From Ruegeria meonggei (lineage in GTDB: Bacteria; Pseudomonadota; Alphaproteobacteria; Rhodobacterales; Rhodobacteraceae): a stretch of 64,000 bases of DNA. Shown piece after piece: positions 35,696-44,039 of this stretch. The stretch is taken from assembly GCF_900172215.1 (NCBI RefSeq), contig NZ_FWFP01000001.1, forward strand, positions 372,001 through 436,000, given 5' to 3'. Every line of letters starts with the position of its first letter. The stretch's first letter is position 1. The notes under the pieces are model-generated. The model did not search any database and had not been told where the DNA came from. It saw only the letters and a list, made by a program, of their open reading frames with translations. The position numbers and the translations under genes are program-made.

Positions 35696-37053
35696 TGGCC
35701 GACTGGAAAGACCAACTGCCCGAGGCAGCCCGCACCTATATCGACGGCCAGCGACTGGACGAGGTTGAATGCATCATCTCAGACCTGCCGGGTATCGCCC
35801 GCGGCAAGGCTGTGCCCGCTTCCAAATTTGCGCGGCAAGACTATTTTCATCTGCCCGACAGCATCTTCTACCAGACCATCACCGGTGATTGGGGCGAGGC
35901 CGCAGGCGATGACGGGTTCATAGAACGCGACATGATCCTGAAGCCAGATTTCTCAACCGCGTCTGCGGCACCCTGGACAGGCGACTGGACCTTGCAGGTG
36001 ATCCACGACGCTTATGACCGGGACGGAGAGCCGATCCCCTTCAGCCCCCGCAACGTGCTGAAACGTGTAGTGCAACTGTATCACGACAAGGGTTGGAAGC
36101 CGATCGTCGCGCCCGAGATGGAGTTCTTTCTGGTCGCCCCCAATGTCGACCCGGCGCAAAGCATCAAACCGATGATGGGCCGTTCTGGTCGCCCGGCGGC
36201 CGCACGGCAGGCCTATTCCATGACCGCCGTGGACGAGTTTGGCCCGGTCATCGACGACATCTATGATTTCGCCGAACATCAGGGGTTCGAGATTGACGGC
36301 ATCACGCAGGAAGGCGGTGCTGGTCAGCTGGAAATCAACCTGCGCCACGGCGATCCCGTCAAGCTGGCCGATGAGGTGTTCTATTTCAAACGGCTGATCC
36401 GCGAAGCCGCCCTGCGCCACAATTGCTTTGCCACCTTCATGGCAAAACCGATCGAGGATGAGCCGGGCTCGGCCATGCATATCCACCATTCGATCATCGA
36501 AACAGAAACCGGTCAGAATATTTTTTCCGGCCCTCAAGGCGGAGAGACGGACGCCTTCTATAACTTTATCGCCGGTCTCCAGAATCACCTGCCCGCCGGT
36601 CTGGCGGTGATGGCGCCTTATGTGAATTCCTACCGTCGCTACGTGAAAGACCACGCCGCGCCGATCAATCTGGAATGGGCACGTGACAACCGCACCACCG
36701 GCATTCGCGTTCCCCTGTCGGGACCCGAGGCGCGCCGGGTTGAAAACCGCATCGCGGGCATGGACTGCAACCCCTATCTGGGCATCGCCTTGTCGCTGGC
36801 CTGCGGCTACCTTGGGCTGACCCAGCAGGAACGCCCCCGCCGTCAGTTTTATGGCGACGCTTATGAGGGCGAAGGCGATATCCCCCAGGTGATGGGCAAC
36901 GCGCTAGACCTGTTCGACGAAGCCACCGCCCTGCACAAAGTTTTGGGCCCCGATTTCGCCCGCGTCTACGGCATCGTCAAACGCGCCGAGTATGAGGAAT
37001 TCCTGCAGGTCATCTCTCCGTGGGAGCGTGAACACCTGCTGATGAACGTCTGA
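35695..37053 (+). CDS. puuA: Glutamine-synthetase-family gamma-glutamylputrescine ligase (PuuA-like 2)
   Basis: This is a 452-residue GS-fold ligase with the complete N-terminal domain (ECIISDLPGIARGKAVPASK). Catalytic motifs are EMEFFLVAPN, GAGQLEINLRHGDP, AMHIHHSIIETETGQN and NRTTGIRVPLSG. It most likely makes gamma-glutamylputrescine or a related gamma-glutamyl polyamine with ATP. It is translated with the amidotransferase (TGATG overlap) and followed 8 bp later by a PuuB-like oxidase, the standard order of the Puu pathway. Substrate specificity relative to PuuA-like 1 is not known. Confidence 0.88.
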   Translation: MADWKDQLPEAARTYIDGQRLDEVECIISDLPGIARGKAVPASKFARQDYFHLPDSIFYQTITGDWGEAAGDDGFIERDMILKPDFSTASAAPWTGDWTLQVIHDAYDRDGEPIPFSPRNVLKRVVQLYHDKGWKPIVAPEMEFFLVAPNVDPAQSIKPMMGRSGRPAAARQAYSMTAVDEFGPVIDDIYDFAEHQGFEIDGITQEGGAGQLEINLRHGDPVKLADEVFYFKRLIREAALRHNCFATFMAKPIEDEPGSAMHIHHSIIETETGQNIFSGPQGGETDAFYNFIAGLQNHLPAGLAVMAPYVNSYRRYVKDHAAPINLEWARDNRTTGIRVPLSGPEARRVENRIAGMDCNPYLGIALSLACGYLGLTQQERPRRQFYGDAYEGEGDIPQVMGNALDLFDEATALHKVLGPDFARVYGIVKRAEYEEFLQVISPWEREHLLMNV

Positions 37054-37061
37054 GGCGTGCG

Positions 37062-38366
37062 ATGAACCTGCTCTATTCCAACGACCGCAGGGCGGAATAC
37101 CCAGCCAGTTGGTATGCCGCGACGGCCAATGCGACAGAACGTTATCCGGCCCTGACAGAAGACGTCACAGCCGACGTTTGCGTGGTTGGCGGTGGCTATA
37201 CCGGCCTGTCCGCGGCATTGCATCTGGCCGAGGCCGGGTTTGACGTGGTGCTGCTTGAGGCGCACCGGGTCGGCTTTGGCGCATCGGGTCGCAATGGCGG
37301 CCAATTGGGCAGTGCCCAGCGGATGGATCAGGAAGACCTTGAACGGCTGGTCGGCGACGATGATGCCGCCAAGCTGTGGGATCTGGCCGAGGACGCCAAG
37401 GGTTTGGTCAAGTCGCTGATCGCCAAGCATCAGATCGACTGCGACCTGAAGCCCGGCATTGCGGTTCTGGGCCTCAGCACCGGCGACCAACGGGACCTGC
37501 ACGACCACGCGGCGCACCTGTCCACACGATACGGGTACGACCAGATCGAGCTGCTGGACGAAAGTGCAGCGCATGGCCTCTGCCCGTCGCCCACCTATCG
37601 TGGTGGTTATCTGGACATGGGCGCGGCGCACCTGCATCCGTTGAACTTTGCTCTGGGTCTGGCGCAGGCCGCCGCAAAAGCCGGCGTGCGCATCTATGAA
37701 AGCACTGAGGTCACAGGCGTGCAGGAAACCGATCCGGCCATCGTGGCAACACCGCAGGGCAAGGTGACGGCCAACCACGTTGTTTTGGCCTGCAACGGAT
37801 ATCTGGGTGATCTGAACGGCAAAGTGGCCTCAAGGGTCATGCCGATCAACAATTTCATCGCCGCGACTGAGCCTTTGGGCACGGATGCCGCCCGCGTCCT
37901 GACCCGAGACGTCGCGGTTGCGGATACCAAATTCGTCGTGAACTATTTCCGCCTCAGCGCCGATAACCGCCTGCTTTTTGGCGGCGGGGAAAGCTATGGC
38001 TACCGCTTTCCGGCTGACATTGCGACCACTGTACGCAAACCGATGGCCGAGATTTTCCCGCATCTGCAGGACGTTAAGATCGACTACGCCTGGGGCGGCA
38101 CGCTGGCCATCACCATGCGGCGGATGCCCTATCTGGCGCGGGTTGCGCCCAATATCCTATCAGCGTCGGGCTATTCCGGTCACGGTGTGGGCACCGCCAC
38201 CCATGCCGGGCAATTGATGGCACTGGCCATTCAGGGCCAGGCCGAAGGGTTCGACACCATGGCCCGCGTCCCCGCCCTGCCCTTTCCCGGCGGCCCAGCA
38301 TTGCGTAGCCCGCTGCTGGTGCTGGCGATGACGTGGTTTGCGCTGAGGGATCGGCTTGGGTTTTAA
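37062..38366 (+). CDS. puuB: FAD-dependent gamma-glutamylputrescine oxidase (PuuB-like)
   Basis: This 434-residue DAO-family flavoenzyme oxidises gamma-glutamylputrescine to the aldehyde with release of ammonia. The FAD dinucleotide motif is DVCVVGGGYTGLSAALHLAEAG (about residues 34-55), followed by GASGRNGGQLGSAQRMDQ, where the gamma-glutamyl oxidase subgroup is conserved. Near the end GYSGHGVGTATHAGQLMA contacts flavin. It is the last gene of its unit. A PuuC-type aldehyde dehydrogenase is absent here and must be encoded elsewhere. Confidence 0.88.
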   Translation: MNLLYSNDRRAEYPASWYAATANATERYPALTEDVTADVCVVGGGYTGLSAALHLAEAGFDVVLLEAHRVGFGASGRNGGQLGSAQRMDQEDLERLVGDDDAAKLWDLAEDAKGLVKSLIAKHQIDCDLKPGIAVLGLSTGDQRDLHDHAAHLSTRYGYDQIELLDESAAHGLCPSPTYRGGYLDMGAAHLHPLNFALGLAQAAAKAGVRIYESTEVTGVQETDPAIVATPQGKVTANHVVLACNGYLGDLNGKVASRVMPINNFIAATEPLGTDAARVLTRDVAVADTKFVVNYFRLSADNRLLFGGGESYGYRFPADIATTVRKPMAEIFPHLQDVKIDYAWGGTLAITMRRMPYLARVAPNILSASGYSGHGVGTATHAGQLMALAIQGQAEGFDTMARVPALPFPGGPALRSPLLVLAMTWFALRDRLGF

Positions 38367-38387
38367 TTTCAAGATTTTCAGCGGCGT

Positions 38388-39350
38388 TTACTTTAACGCT
38401 CGCAAGACACGGAACCCCGACACCCGGGATCGGGTGTCCTCCAACCCACTGCCGCGTCCAGCGACACGTGAGCCGTCCATCGCTGCAGGATATGCCCCGC
38501 CTCGTGTGACGCGTCGTTCACAATTGGGTTCACGTGCCTTTTTCAGGTAAATGCTGGATGTCCTCCAACCAGCATACCGGTCCTTCCAGCAGGACATTGT
38601 TCTTTCCGCGACATTGCCCGACATATGGCGCAATCCCCAGGCATTTGCAGCATCCAGAGCGTCCACCGGCACAGGTGTTCCGCGGGCAACAAGATCAGGG
38701 AAGACTTCCCCCAGCATGATCTCTGTCGCGCTGCCTAAAAAATTCACTTGATCCGTTGTGACTTCTTCGCCTTGTGCAAACGGTGTCTGCGTCCCGGCGC
38801 GCGCGGCGTATTCCCATTCCACCTCGGTTGGCAGTCGATAGACATCCATCCCGACTTTGCTGTTGAGCCAATCGGTATAGGAAACCGCATCCAGATAAGA
38901 CACAGTGATGACCGGGTGTTTGCCGATGGTTTTCGCGCGCTGCGATTTGGGCAGCCGGATGAAATCCTGCGGCTCATGCCCTCCGCATCCGCCATCGTTG
39001 ACGCACGTCATCCACTGATCGTAAGTGATTTCGTTTCTGCCCATGGCAACGGGCATATCTATCGTGACCTTGTGAACCGGCCCTTCCTGAAAGGCTATAT
39101 ACGGATTTTCCGGGGTGACACGTATCCAGTTTCCAGCCTCATCAAACTTTACGTTTTGCTTTGATTCGCCCGGCGGCCCGCCCATCAAGAATTCACCCAA
39201 AGGCAATACAATCATCTCAGGGCAATCGCCGCATTCCTGAAACATCTCAAGCGGTTCGACTTCAGTGCTGTCTGACAGAACATAATCGGCATGTACCACC
39301 GATGCGAAGGTTGAAAGCACCAAAAGTATGGCCAAACGTCCGATTGTCAC
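38388..39350 (-). CDS. Secreted FGE/SUMF1-fold protein (formylglycine-generating enzyme family)
   Basis: I start this at the GTG at 39350, which has GGAG seven bases upstream and gives a clean signal peptide (TIGRLAILLVLSTFASVVHA); the open frame reaches a TTG at 39374. The 320-residue product has the family layout: VLPLGEFLMGGPPGES, NEITYDQWMTCVNDGGCGG, VSYLDAVSYTDWLNS, YRLPTEVEWEYAARAGT and the closing RRVTRGGAY ... GFRVLRALK. True FGE activates sulfatases through C-terminal cysteines. Here cysteines occur in MSCWKDR and EPNCERR, but no sulfatase gene is near. The fold is also used in binding proteins, so activity is open. Confidence 0.83.
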   Translation of the reverse strand: MTIGRLAILLVLSTFASVVHADYVLSDSTEVEPLEMFQECGDCPEMIVLPLGEFLMGGPPGESKQNVKFDEAGNWIRVTPENPYIAFQEGPVHKVTIDMPVAMGRNEITYDQWMTCVNDGGCGGHEPQDFIRLPKSQRAKTIGKHPVITVSYLDAVSYTDWLNSKVGMDVYRLPTEVEWEYAARAGTQTPFAQGEEVTTDQVNFLGSATEIMLGEVFPDLVARGTPVPVDALDAANAWGLRHMSGNVAERTMSCWKDRYAGWRTSSIYLKKAREPNCERRVTRGGAYPAAMDGSRVAGRGSGLEDTRSRVSGFRVLRALK

Positions 39351-39500
39351 AGCAGTACTCCACCCATCAAACAAGAGATCCGTAAAAGTTGGGCCATTGC
39401 CGCCTTACTTTCCTCAAAGTTGCAAGATCAAAACAACTCTCGCGGCGTGCGAGAAGCCCAACCGTTGCCATCGTGTTTACGACAGAATGGTGAAATTCTG

Positions 39501-39524
39501 CCAACCCCAAGATTGAGGGGTTGG
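39501..39524. repeat. Inverted repeat in the leader of the DegT-type gene
   Basis: CCAACCCC, 8 bases, then GGGGTTGG form a perfect stem about 55 bp before the aminotransferase start. No T-run follows, so it is more likely an operator or leader hairpin than a terminator. Confidence 0.4.
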
Positions 39525-39579
39525 ATTGCCTATCGTTTAGCTTTATCTTTTCCAAAGACTAAATTAGGGAAAATCAAAT

Positions 39580-40794
39580 ATGACGCTTCCTCCTAACGTT
39601 CATGACGCCGAACCAATTCCAGCCGCTGCCCGCGACGCCATTGACGCTTTGATGCAGTCTGGCGACCTGTTCCGCTATACCGCGCCGCAGGACGCACCGG
39701 TTGCCCTGCTCGAGTCGGAATTCGCAGAGCTGCTCGGCACGAAATACGCGCTGGCTGTCTCGTCCTGCTCAGCGGCGCTGTTCCTGTCGCTCAAGGCGCT
39801 GGACTTGCCGCGCGACGCGCGGGTGCTGATCCCGGGTTTTACCTTTGCTGCAGTACCGTCCTCGGTCGTGCATGCGGATTGCATTCCGGTGCTGTGTGAG
39901 GTCGGTCAAAACTATCGCATCGACATGGATGATTTTGCAGCCAAACTGGAAAATGTGCAGGCCGTGATTATCAGCCATATGCGTGGCCATACATCCGATA
40001 TGGATGCGATCATGGCGCTGTGTGACGCGCGCGATATCCCGGTGATCGAAGACGCCGCCCATTCGTTGGGCACCACCTGGCATGGTCGCAATATCGGCAC
40101 CATTGGCAAGGTCGGCTGTTTCTCATTCCAGTCCTACAAAATGATCAACGCGGGCGAAGGTGGCATCCTGGTCACTGACGACGCCGATTTGGTGGCCCGC
40201 GCCGTGATCATGTCGGGCGCCTATGAACATAACTGGAAGAAACACAAATCCCCGCACGGCGATAACTCGCCCGACTTGGAGCAAGCGTTTGCCCGCTGGC
40301 AGAACCAGCTGCCACTGTATAACCTGCGCATGAGCAACCTCAGCGCTGCCGTGATCCGTCCACAAATTCCGGAACTGGCACGCCGTGTCCGCGATGGTCT
40401 GGCCAATCACGACTATGTTGCGGATCGTCTGAACACGTCGCCCCATATCCACGTGCCTGCCCCCCTTGCGCCAGAACGCCGGGCACCGGATTCGATCCAG
40501 TTCAACCTGGTCGACCTCAGCGACGAAGACACATTGGCCTTCGCAGCCGCGGCAGAGGCCCGCGGGGTCAAGGTACAAGTGTTTGGCCTGAGCGAGGATA
40601 ACGCGCGCGCCTTCTGGAACTGGCAGTTTCTGCCGGAACAGATCGAGCTTCCGCAAACCCGCGCCATGCTGATGAAGGCCTGCGACGTGCGCCTGCCCGT
40701 TCGCCTGACGCGCAAGGAACTGGATGTAATCGCCGATATTCTACTGGCTTCAGTCGGCGAGGTCACTGCGCCAGCTATGGCGTTCGGTACCTGA
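39580..40794 (+). CDS. DegT/DnrJ/EryC1/StrS-family PLP aminotransferase
   Basis: This 404-residue PLP enzyme is of the sugar aminotransferase class. The PLP-binding region includes SSCSAALFLSLKAL, VIEDAAHSLGTTW and the Schiff-base lysine K187 in SFQSYKMINAGEGG. These enzymes usually aminate keto-sugars for surface glycans or antibiotics, but some lone members act on other ketones or as regulators. It stands alone with no sugar nucleotide gene nearby, so the substrate is unknown. It ends at a bidirectional terminator shared with phaR. Confidence 0.85.
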   Translation: MTLPPNVHDAEPIPAAARDAIDALMQSGDLFRYTAPQDAPVALLESEFAELLGTKYALAVSSCSAALFLSLKALDLPRDARVLIPGFTFAAVPSSVVHADCIPVLCEVGQNYRIDMDDFAAKLENVQAVIISHMRGHTSDMDAIMALCDARDIPVIEDAAHSLGTTWHGRNIGTIGKVGCFSFQSYKMINAGEGGILVTDDADLVARAVIMSGAYEHNWKKHKSPHGDNSPDLEQAFARWQNQLPLYNLRMSNLSAAVIRPQIPELARRVRDGLANHDYVADRLNTSPHIHVPAPLAPERRAPDSIQFNLVDLSDEDTLAFAAAAEARGVKVQVFGLSEDNARAFWNWQFLPEQIELPQTRAMLMKACDVRLPVRLTRKELDVIADILLASVGEVTAPAMAFGT

Positions 40795-40814
40795 AAAGGC
40801 CCGTGAAACGACAA

Positions 40815-40846
40815 AAGGCCCGCGCCAGGCGGGCCTTCTTTTGTTT
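40815..40846. terminator. Bidirectional terminator between the aminotransferase and phaR
   Basis: AAGGCCCGC and GCGGGCCTT form a 9-bp stem with a 5-base loop. CTTTTGTTT follows on the plus strand, and a run of A (TTTTGT on the minus strand) lies on the other side. Confidence 0.85.
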
Positions 40847-40858
40847 AAATCAACGAAA

Positions 40859-41413
40859 TCAGTTCAACTTGGATAATTTCTGTTGCAACTCAGCGAGCTG
40901 CTTTTTGATGTCGTCCAGATCTTCTTTGCCTTCAACTTTGTCTTCGCCGTCCGATCCGGGCCCGGACCATCCTCCGGACAGCCCTCCCGTCATCGCCTTA
41001 AGAAAGGCCTGCTGCTGCGCCTTCATCGCTTCGAACCCCGGAATCTTTGACATCGGGTTCATCGCGCTCATATTCTCGACCATCTTGCTCTGGCTTTCGC
41101 GCAGCATGTCGAACGAGCTCTGCAGGAATTGCGGCATCATCCCACCGCCCGGGATCATGTAGCTGCGCACAAGGTCATTCAGCACATTGACCGGTAGCAC
41201 GTTTTCGCCCCGGCTCTCATGTTCGGCAATGATCTGCAGCAGATACTGTCGGGTCAGGTCATCCCCGGTTTTCAGGTCGATGATCTGAACTTCTCGCCCA
41301 CCGCGGATAAAGGTCGCGATGTCCTCCAGTGTGACGTAGTCACTGGTCTCGGTATTATACAGCCGACGGCTTGCATATCGTTTTATCAACAGCGGTTTTT
41401 CTTGTTCCGACAC
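40859..41413 (-). CDS. phaR: Polyhydroxyalkanoate synthesis repressor PhaR
   Basis: PhaR senses PHA granules and represses phaP and itself. The start is GTG 41413 with GGGGAGGG upstream (184 residues); the open frame extends upstream into the phasin terminator and is not used. The DNA-binding N-terminal domain reads LLIKRYASRRLYNTETSDYV, followed by the PHB-accumulation domain and a C-terminal predicted coiled coil (LDDIKKQLAELQQKLSKL). It is the last gene of phaC-phaP-phaR on this strand, separated from phaP by a terminator. Confidence 0.95.
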   Translation of the reverse strand: MSEQEKPLLIKRYASRRLYNTETSDYVTLEDIATFIRGGREVQIIDLKTGDDLTRQYLLQIIAEHESRGENVLPVNVLNDLVRSYMIPGGGMMPQFLQSSFDMLRESQSKMVENMSAMNPMSKIPGFEAMKAQQQAFLKAMTGGLSGGWSGPGSDGEDKVEGKEDLDDIKKQLAELQQKLSKLN

Positions 41414-41435
41414 CTGTTGCCCTCCCCAAGGATGA

Positions 41436-41467
41436 TGCGTTGCAGCAGAGATTATGCGAGTGCAGAA
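41436..41467. promoter_or_regulatory. TGC-rich PhaR-type box upstream of phaR
   Basis: GCGTTGCAGCAG and GAGTGCAG fall 20-55 bp upstream of the phaR start. The TGC-rich character matches the PhaR sites described for Paracoccus, which would imply autoregulation. The match is by eye only. Confidence 0.4.
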
Positions 41468-41500
41468 CAAAAAGAAAGGGCAGGTCAAACGACCTGCCCT
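41465..41500 (-). terminator. Intrinsic terminator after phaP
   Basis: On the minus strand AGGGCAGGTC and GACCTGCCCT form a perfect 10-bp stem with loop GTTT, followed by TTCTTTTTG. It is 49 bp after the phaP stop and separates the abundant phasin mRNA from phaR. Confidence 0.9.
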
Positions 41501-41548
41501 ACGCGATTGCACCAGTTGGGAGGAGTGGGTGCGCCTCGCGGCCTTAAA

Positions 41549-41995
41549 TTACTTGGCAGCTGCAGCTTTCTTGGCGGCAGTTGTCACGTCGTTGGTCGCT
41601 TTTTTGACAGCGGCTGTTGCGTCTTCTGCAACATCTTTGCCGGCAGCCATCAGCAGCTCAACGGTTTCGGACTGCAGTTTTTTCGCGATTTCTGCGAAAG
41701 CAGCCATGTTTTCAGCAGCAACTTCAGCCGACGCGCTTGCGAAATCGGTAGCAGCTTTTGCGTAATCAGCAGGTTCAGCTTTTGCTTTCGACATCTCGGA
41801 CAGTTTGGCCAGGGTGTCTTTGGTCCATTTGTTCGAGATTTCAGCCGATTTGGTTGCTGCTTCCAGAGCAACGCCCGACAGCTTCTCGTTCAGAGTTGCG
41901 GTCGATTTGTAAACACCTTCCAGAGCGGTTGTGTCAACCGGGAATGCGCCCATGAATTCTTTCAGGGTCGCGGTGTAATCTTGTGTCTTAGCCAT
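41549..41995 (-). CDS. phaP: Phasin PhaP
   Basis: This granule-surface protein coats PHA inclusions and controls their size. It has 148 residues, starting at ATG 41995 with AAGGA upstream. It is almost entirely helical, rich in Ala, Lys and Glu, with phasin-type text such as NEKLSGVALEAATKSAEISNK and a C-terminal Lys/Ala tail (VKKATNDVTTAAKKAAAAK), which can contact DNA or granules. It is preceded by two TGC-rich palindromes and followed by a strong terminator, as expected for a highly expressed, PhaR-controlled gene. Confidence 0.94.
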   Translation of the reverse strand: MAKTQDYTATLKEFMGAFPVDTTALEGVYKSTATLNEKLSGVALEAATKSAEISNKWTKDTLAKLSEMSKAKAEPADYAKAATDFASASAEVAAENMAAFAEIAKKLQSETVELLMAAGKDVAEDATAAVKKATNDVTTAAKKAAAAK

Positions 41996-42059
41996 TGCAT
42001 TAATCCTTTTTGCTGAACCGGGCCCACCCCGGTCTTCATCAGCTTGAGGACAATATGAT

Positions 42060-42105
42060 TGCTGCATCGCAGCATTGCAAGTATTTTTTGCTGCAGTGCA
42101 GAAAA
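42060..42105. promoter_or_regulatory. PhaR-type operators upstream of phaP
   Basis: TGCTGC-ATC-GCAGCA (42060-42074) and CTGCA-G-TGCAG (42091-42101), the latter inside a T-run/A-run context, lie 65-110 bp before phaP and just after the phaC stop. Palindromic TGC-rich sites are the known PhaR target type in Paracoccus. PhaR is encoded 650 bp away. Confidence 0.7.
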
Positions 42106-42125
42106 GTTCTAAAAGATACGGAATA

Positions 42126-43928
42126 TCAGTCGGTTGCCTTGACCAAAACATAAGTTCCGGGCGCAGGGGCAAGCGATGGATGGCCCGAATCGCCGGTGGA
42201 TCGCGCCGGAATTTGCTTGCCAGAACGCTTATGCAGCCATTTCTCCCACAGGGGCCACCAGGACCCTTGATGGAATTCAGCCTCGTTCAACCAAGTGTTG
42301 GAATCGCCCTTGAGGTCGGGATTGGTGTAATGCCCGTACTTCTTCTTACTGGGTGGATTCACGATCCCAGCAATATGTCCTGACTCGGATACGATGAAGG
42401 TCTTGGACCGCGCCCCCATCTGCTGGACGCCACGATAGCAGTCCTTCCAGGCCGCAATATGGTCGGTTTCGCAAGTGATCGCCATAAGGGGAACGTCGAC
42501 GTCGCGGACATGCAACTTGTGTCCCAACAGATCAAACCCGTCATTGACGAAGTCATTGCTTTGACACAACCCGCGCAAATACTGAACTGCCATGCGTCCG
42601 GGCAGGTTCGCGCCATCTCCGTTCCAATACAGCAGATCAAAGGCCGGAGGCGTTTCACCCATCATATAGCTGCGGATCGCAGGCCCGTAGATCAGATCGT
42701 TTGAGCGCAGAAACGACATTGTTCGACCGATCACCCAGGCCTTGAGCACGCCATCTTTGGATATCTGATCCTCGATCCCGTCGACAAAATCGTTTTGCAG
42801 GAATGGTGTAAATTCGCCCTGATCGCCGAAATCCGTCAGCGCCGTAAAGAAGGTTGCTGATTTGACGGACGTGTCCCCGCGTTGCTTTAACAGTGCAAGC
42901 GTCAGGCTCAGCGTGGTGCCTGCGATGCAATAGCCGACCGCGTTGACCTGTTTGACGTTGCAGATCGACTTGACCTGTTCGATCGCAGTCAGGAACCCCT
43001 CATCTATATAATCGTCTATGCCAACGTCAGCATGGGCCTCGCTGGCATTGGCCCAGCTGACAACAAACAGGGTATAGCCCTGCTCGGTCACCCATTTGAT
43101 CATGCTGTTCTGCGCCTTGAGGTCCAGAATGTAGAACTTGTTGATCCAGGGTGGGAACAGAAGAAGCGGCGTTTCATGGACCGTTTCGGTGGTTGGTTTG
43201 TACTGTATCAACTCCATCAACCGGTTTCGGTACACCACGTCACCCGGCGTCGTTGCGATGTTTTGGCCGACTTCAAAGGCACTTTCATCTGCCAGTCTAA
43301 CGACCATCTCGCCGTCGTTGGCTTCGAGATCTGCCACCAGGTTCTCCAACCCCTGAATCAACGACTGCCCCTCAGTCTCAACAGCTTTTTCCAGCGCGTC
43401 CGGGTTGGTCGCCAGAAAATTCGTCGGCGACATCATATCGATTATCTGCTGAGAGAAGAACTGCAGGCGCTGTTTGTCCTTGACGTCAATATCGTCAACC
43501 GAGGCTACAGCCCGTGCAATGGCAGCAGCGTTGGTTTCATATTGCTGACGAATGAGGCGGAAATACGGGTTGGTTTCCCACATCGGGTTGGAAAACCGTT
43601 TGTCCGGGCGCATTGAATCGTCATCATCTACCTCGCCTTTGGTCAACGCCTGCTGCGCTTCGGCAAAGTTCAGAACGGATTTGCCCCAGAACTGTATCTG
43701 ATGTTCCAGCAGCTTGGCGGGATTTTGCAAAGCCTCGCTAAGATACGCCGTTGCTGCTTTTGCGAAAAGCTCTTGATTCGGACCGTCCAAAGCGGGCGTA
43801 TGCGACTTTTTCCCGGCCATTACCTCAACCAGTCGCTTGGACAATTCTTCGACCTTGTTCACATTTTCTTTAAGGCGTTCAATATGTTCGTCGGGCAATT
43901 TTTCGTTCCGACCTTCACTTGTTGTCAT
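42126..43928 (-). CDS. phaC: Class I polyhydroxyalkanoate synthase PhaC
   Basis: PhaC polymerises 3-hydroxyacyl-CoA to PHA at the granule surface. It has 600 residues with a variable N-terminal domain and the alpha/beta-hydrolase catalytic part. The lipase-like box is GYCIAGTTLSL with the catalytic Cys at about residue 334; the other triad members lie in ATCETDHIAAW-type text (MAITCETDHIAAW, Asp) and SGHIAGIVNPPSKKKYGHY (His). PWINKFYILDL is a further class I hallmark. It is divergent from phaZ with 111 bp between them and co-oriented with phaP and phaR. Confidence 0.97.
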   Translation of the reverse strand: MTTSEGRNEKLPDEHIERLKENVNKVEELSKRLVEVMAGKKSHTPALDGPNQELFAKAATAYLSEALQNPAKLLEHQIQFWGKSVLNFAEAQQALTKGEVDDDDSMRPDKRFSNPMWETNPYFRLIRQQYETNAAAIARAVASVDDIDVKDKQRLQFFSQQIIDMMSPTNFLATNPDALEKAVETEGQSLIQGLENLVADLEANDGEMVVRLADESAFEVGQNIATTPGDVVYRNRLMELIQYKPTTETVHETPLLLFPPWINKFYILDLKAQNSMIKWVTEQGYTLFVVSWANASEAHADVGIDDYIDEGFLTAIEQVKSICNVKQVNAVGYCIAGTTLSLTLALLKQRGDTSVKSATFFTALTDFGDQGEFTPFLQNDFVDGIEDQISKDGVLKAWVIGRTMSFLRSNDLIYGPAIRSYMMGETPPAFDLLYWNGDGANLPGRMAVQYLRGLCQSNDFVNDGFDLLGHKLHVRDVDVPLMAITCETDHIAAWKDCYRGVQQMGARSKTFIVSESGHIAGIVNPPSKKKYGHYTNPDLKGDSNTWLNEAEFHQGSWWPLWEKWLHKRSGKQIPARSTGDSGHPSLAPAPGTYVLVKATD

Positions 43929-43952
43929 TTTAACAATTCCCCCCTAATCTCG

Positions 43953-43963
43953 CTGCTATGCAG
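43953..43963. promoter_or_regulatory. PhaR-type box in the phaC/phaZ divergent promoter
   Basis: CTGC-TAT-GCAG is a palindrome of the same TGC type as the sites before phaP, 24 bp before the phaC start codon. It suggests PhaR also touches phaC or phaZ. Confidence 0.45.
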
Positions 43964-44039
43964 AATAACGTCGTGGGTGTCGGGGGGCAAAGCGACGAAT
44001 GGTCCGAAATATCAGGCTGACACTCAGGAGGCCCCTTTC

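Noticed and set aside
43701..44039. N-terminal extension of PhaZ
   Set aside because: It overlaps the start of phaC on the other strand; the ATG at 44040 with AGGAGG fits the family start.
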